From Lineus longissimus (taxonomy: Eukaryota > Nemertea > Pilidiophora > Heteronemertea > Lineidae), in NCBI RefSeq assembly GCF_910592395.1, contig NC_088315.1, positions 4,716,501 to 4,776,500 of the forward strand: a stretch of DNA of 60,000 nt, in the 5' to 3' direction. A program made the translations under genes and the position numbers. Below the pieces are notes generated by a model. That model did not search any database and had not been told where the DNA came from. It saw nothing but the letters and a program-made list of their open reading frames with translations. Below are positions 59,831-60,000 of this stretch, one piece after another. Position 1 is the first letter of the stretch. The number at the start of each line of letters is the position of its first letter.

Positions 59831-60000
59831 CTTTATCCACTGTTTATGTTTAGGCTCACTAATAGTATGTCAGTTGAGGTTTCGTATGTTTAAGCATGGA
59901 GTTTCCCTTGACTAAATTTGCTAGAAATAATGACACAATTAAAAACTTTTTGCATTGGTGCATTAGCTTGTTGTATGTACGGAAACCTGACTAAAATCTG
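59831..60000. other. right edge, nothing recognised
   Basis: 170 bp of unremarkable A+T-rich sequence. Confidence 0.6.

Noticed and set aside
1-60000. Search for CRISPR arrays, operons, phage or prokaryotic systems
   Set aside because: The tandem repeats present have no spacer structure, and genes are intron-split with eukaryotic signals. Nothing prokaryotic is visible.

Overview
This is a piece of animal nuclear genome. Coding sequence is sparse and split into short exons with GT-AG introns and branch/pyrimidine tracts. The rest is A+T-rich and littered with tRNA-derived SINEs, miniature inverted-repeat elements (MITEs) and minisatellites. No bacterial, organellar or viral gene organisation is visible. 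The protein content and repeat style suggest an invertebrate bilaterian. Recurrent 'acatgta' and 'taggccta' words are common in lophotrochozoans and in some invertebrate deuterostomes, but that does not fix the group.

The main content is one long plus-strand gene covering about 16.4-59 kb. I assembled it by hand from twelve exons whose splice phases agree at all eleven junctions. It starts with an ATG at 16363 and gives at least 554 residues. The N-terminal two thirds (about residues 45-310) read as an F-BAR (FCH-type) membrane-curvature domain. A short coiled segment, a strongly basic linker (residues about 420-475) and a Ser-rich disordered tail follow. I could not place it in a named vertebrate F-BAR family. 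The 3' end is open: one candidate terminal exon (58943 onward, followed by AATAAA at 59348) can be read in two frames depending on whether a 29-nt candidate microexon is included. Alternatively, the gene may run on past the window.

Two layout features stand out. At 37315-37623 a CpG-richer ORF with its own ATG (53 codons, very basic) ends in a perfect donor only 38 nt before the acceptor of F-BAR exon 9. Its phase is right to skip exon 9 and join exon 10. This looks like an internal alternative first exon making a short isoform without the F-BAR domain. At exon 12 two acceptors 6 nt apart are both in phase.

Left of this gene (1-16 kb) I can support only the last exon of another plus-strand gene (3417-3606, 62 codons plus stop, with a downstream AATAAA), product unrecognised. 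The large introns and flanks hold three tRNA-like SINEs (9.4, 33.9, 52.1 kb), two near-identical 120-bp MITEs (54.9 and 58.2 kb), a TTAA-flanked MITE pair (35.7 and 36.3 kb) and further hairpin elements. There are also several tandem repeats, two of which reiterate the nuclear-receptor half-site word AAGGTCA. Functional statements below rest on family knowledge and inference; no database search was possible.
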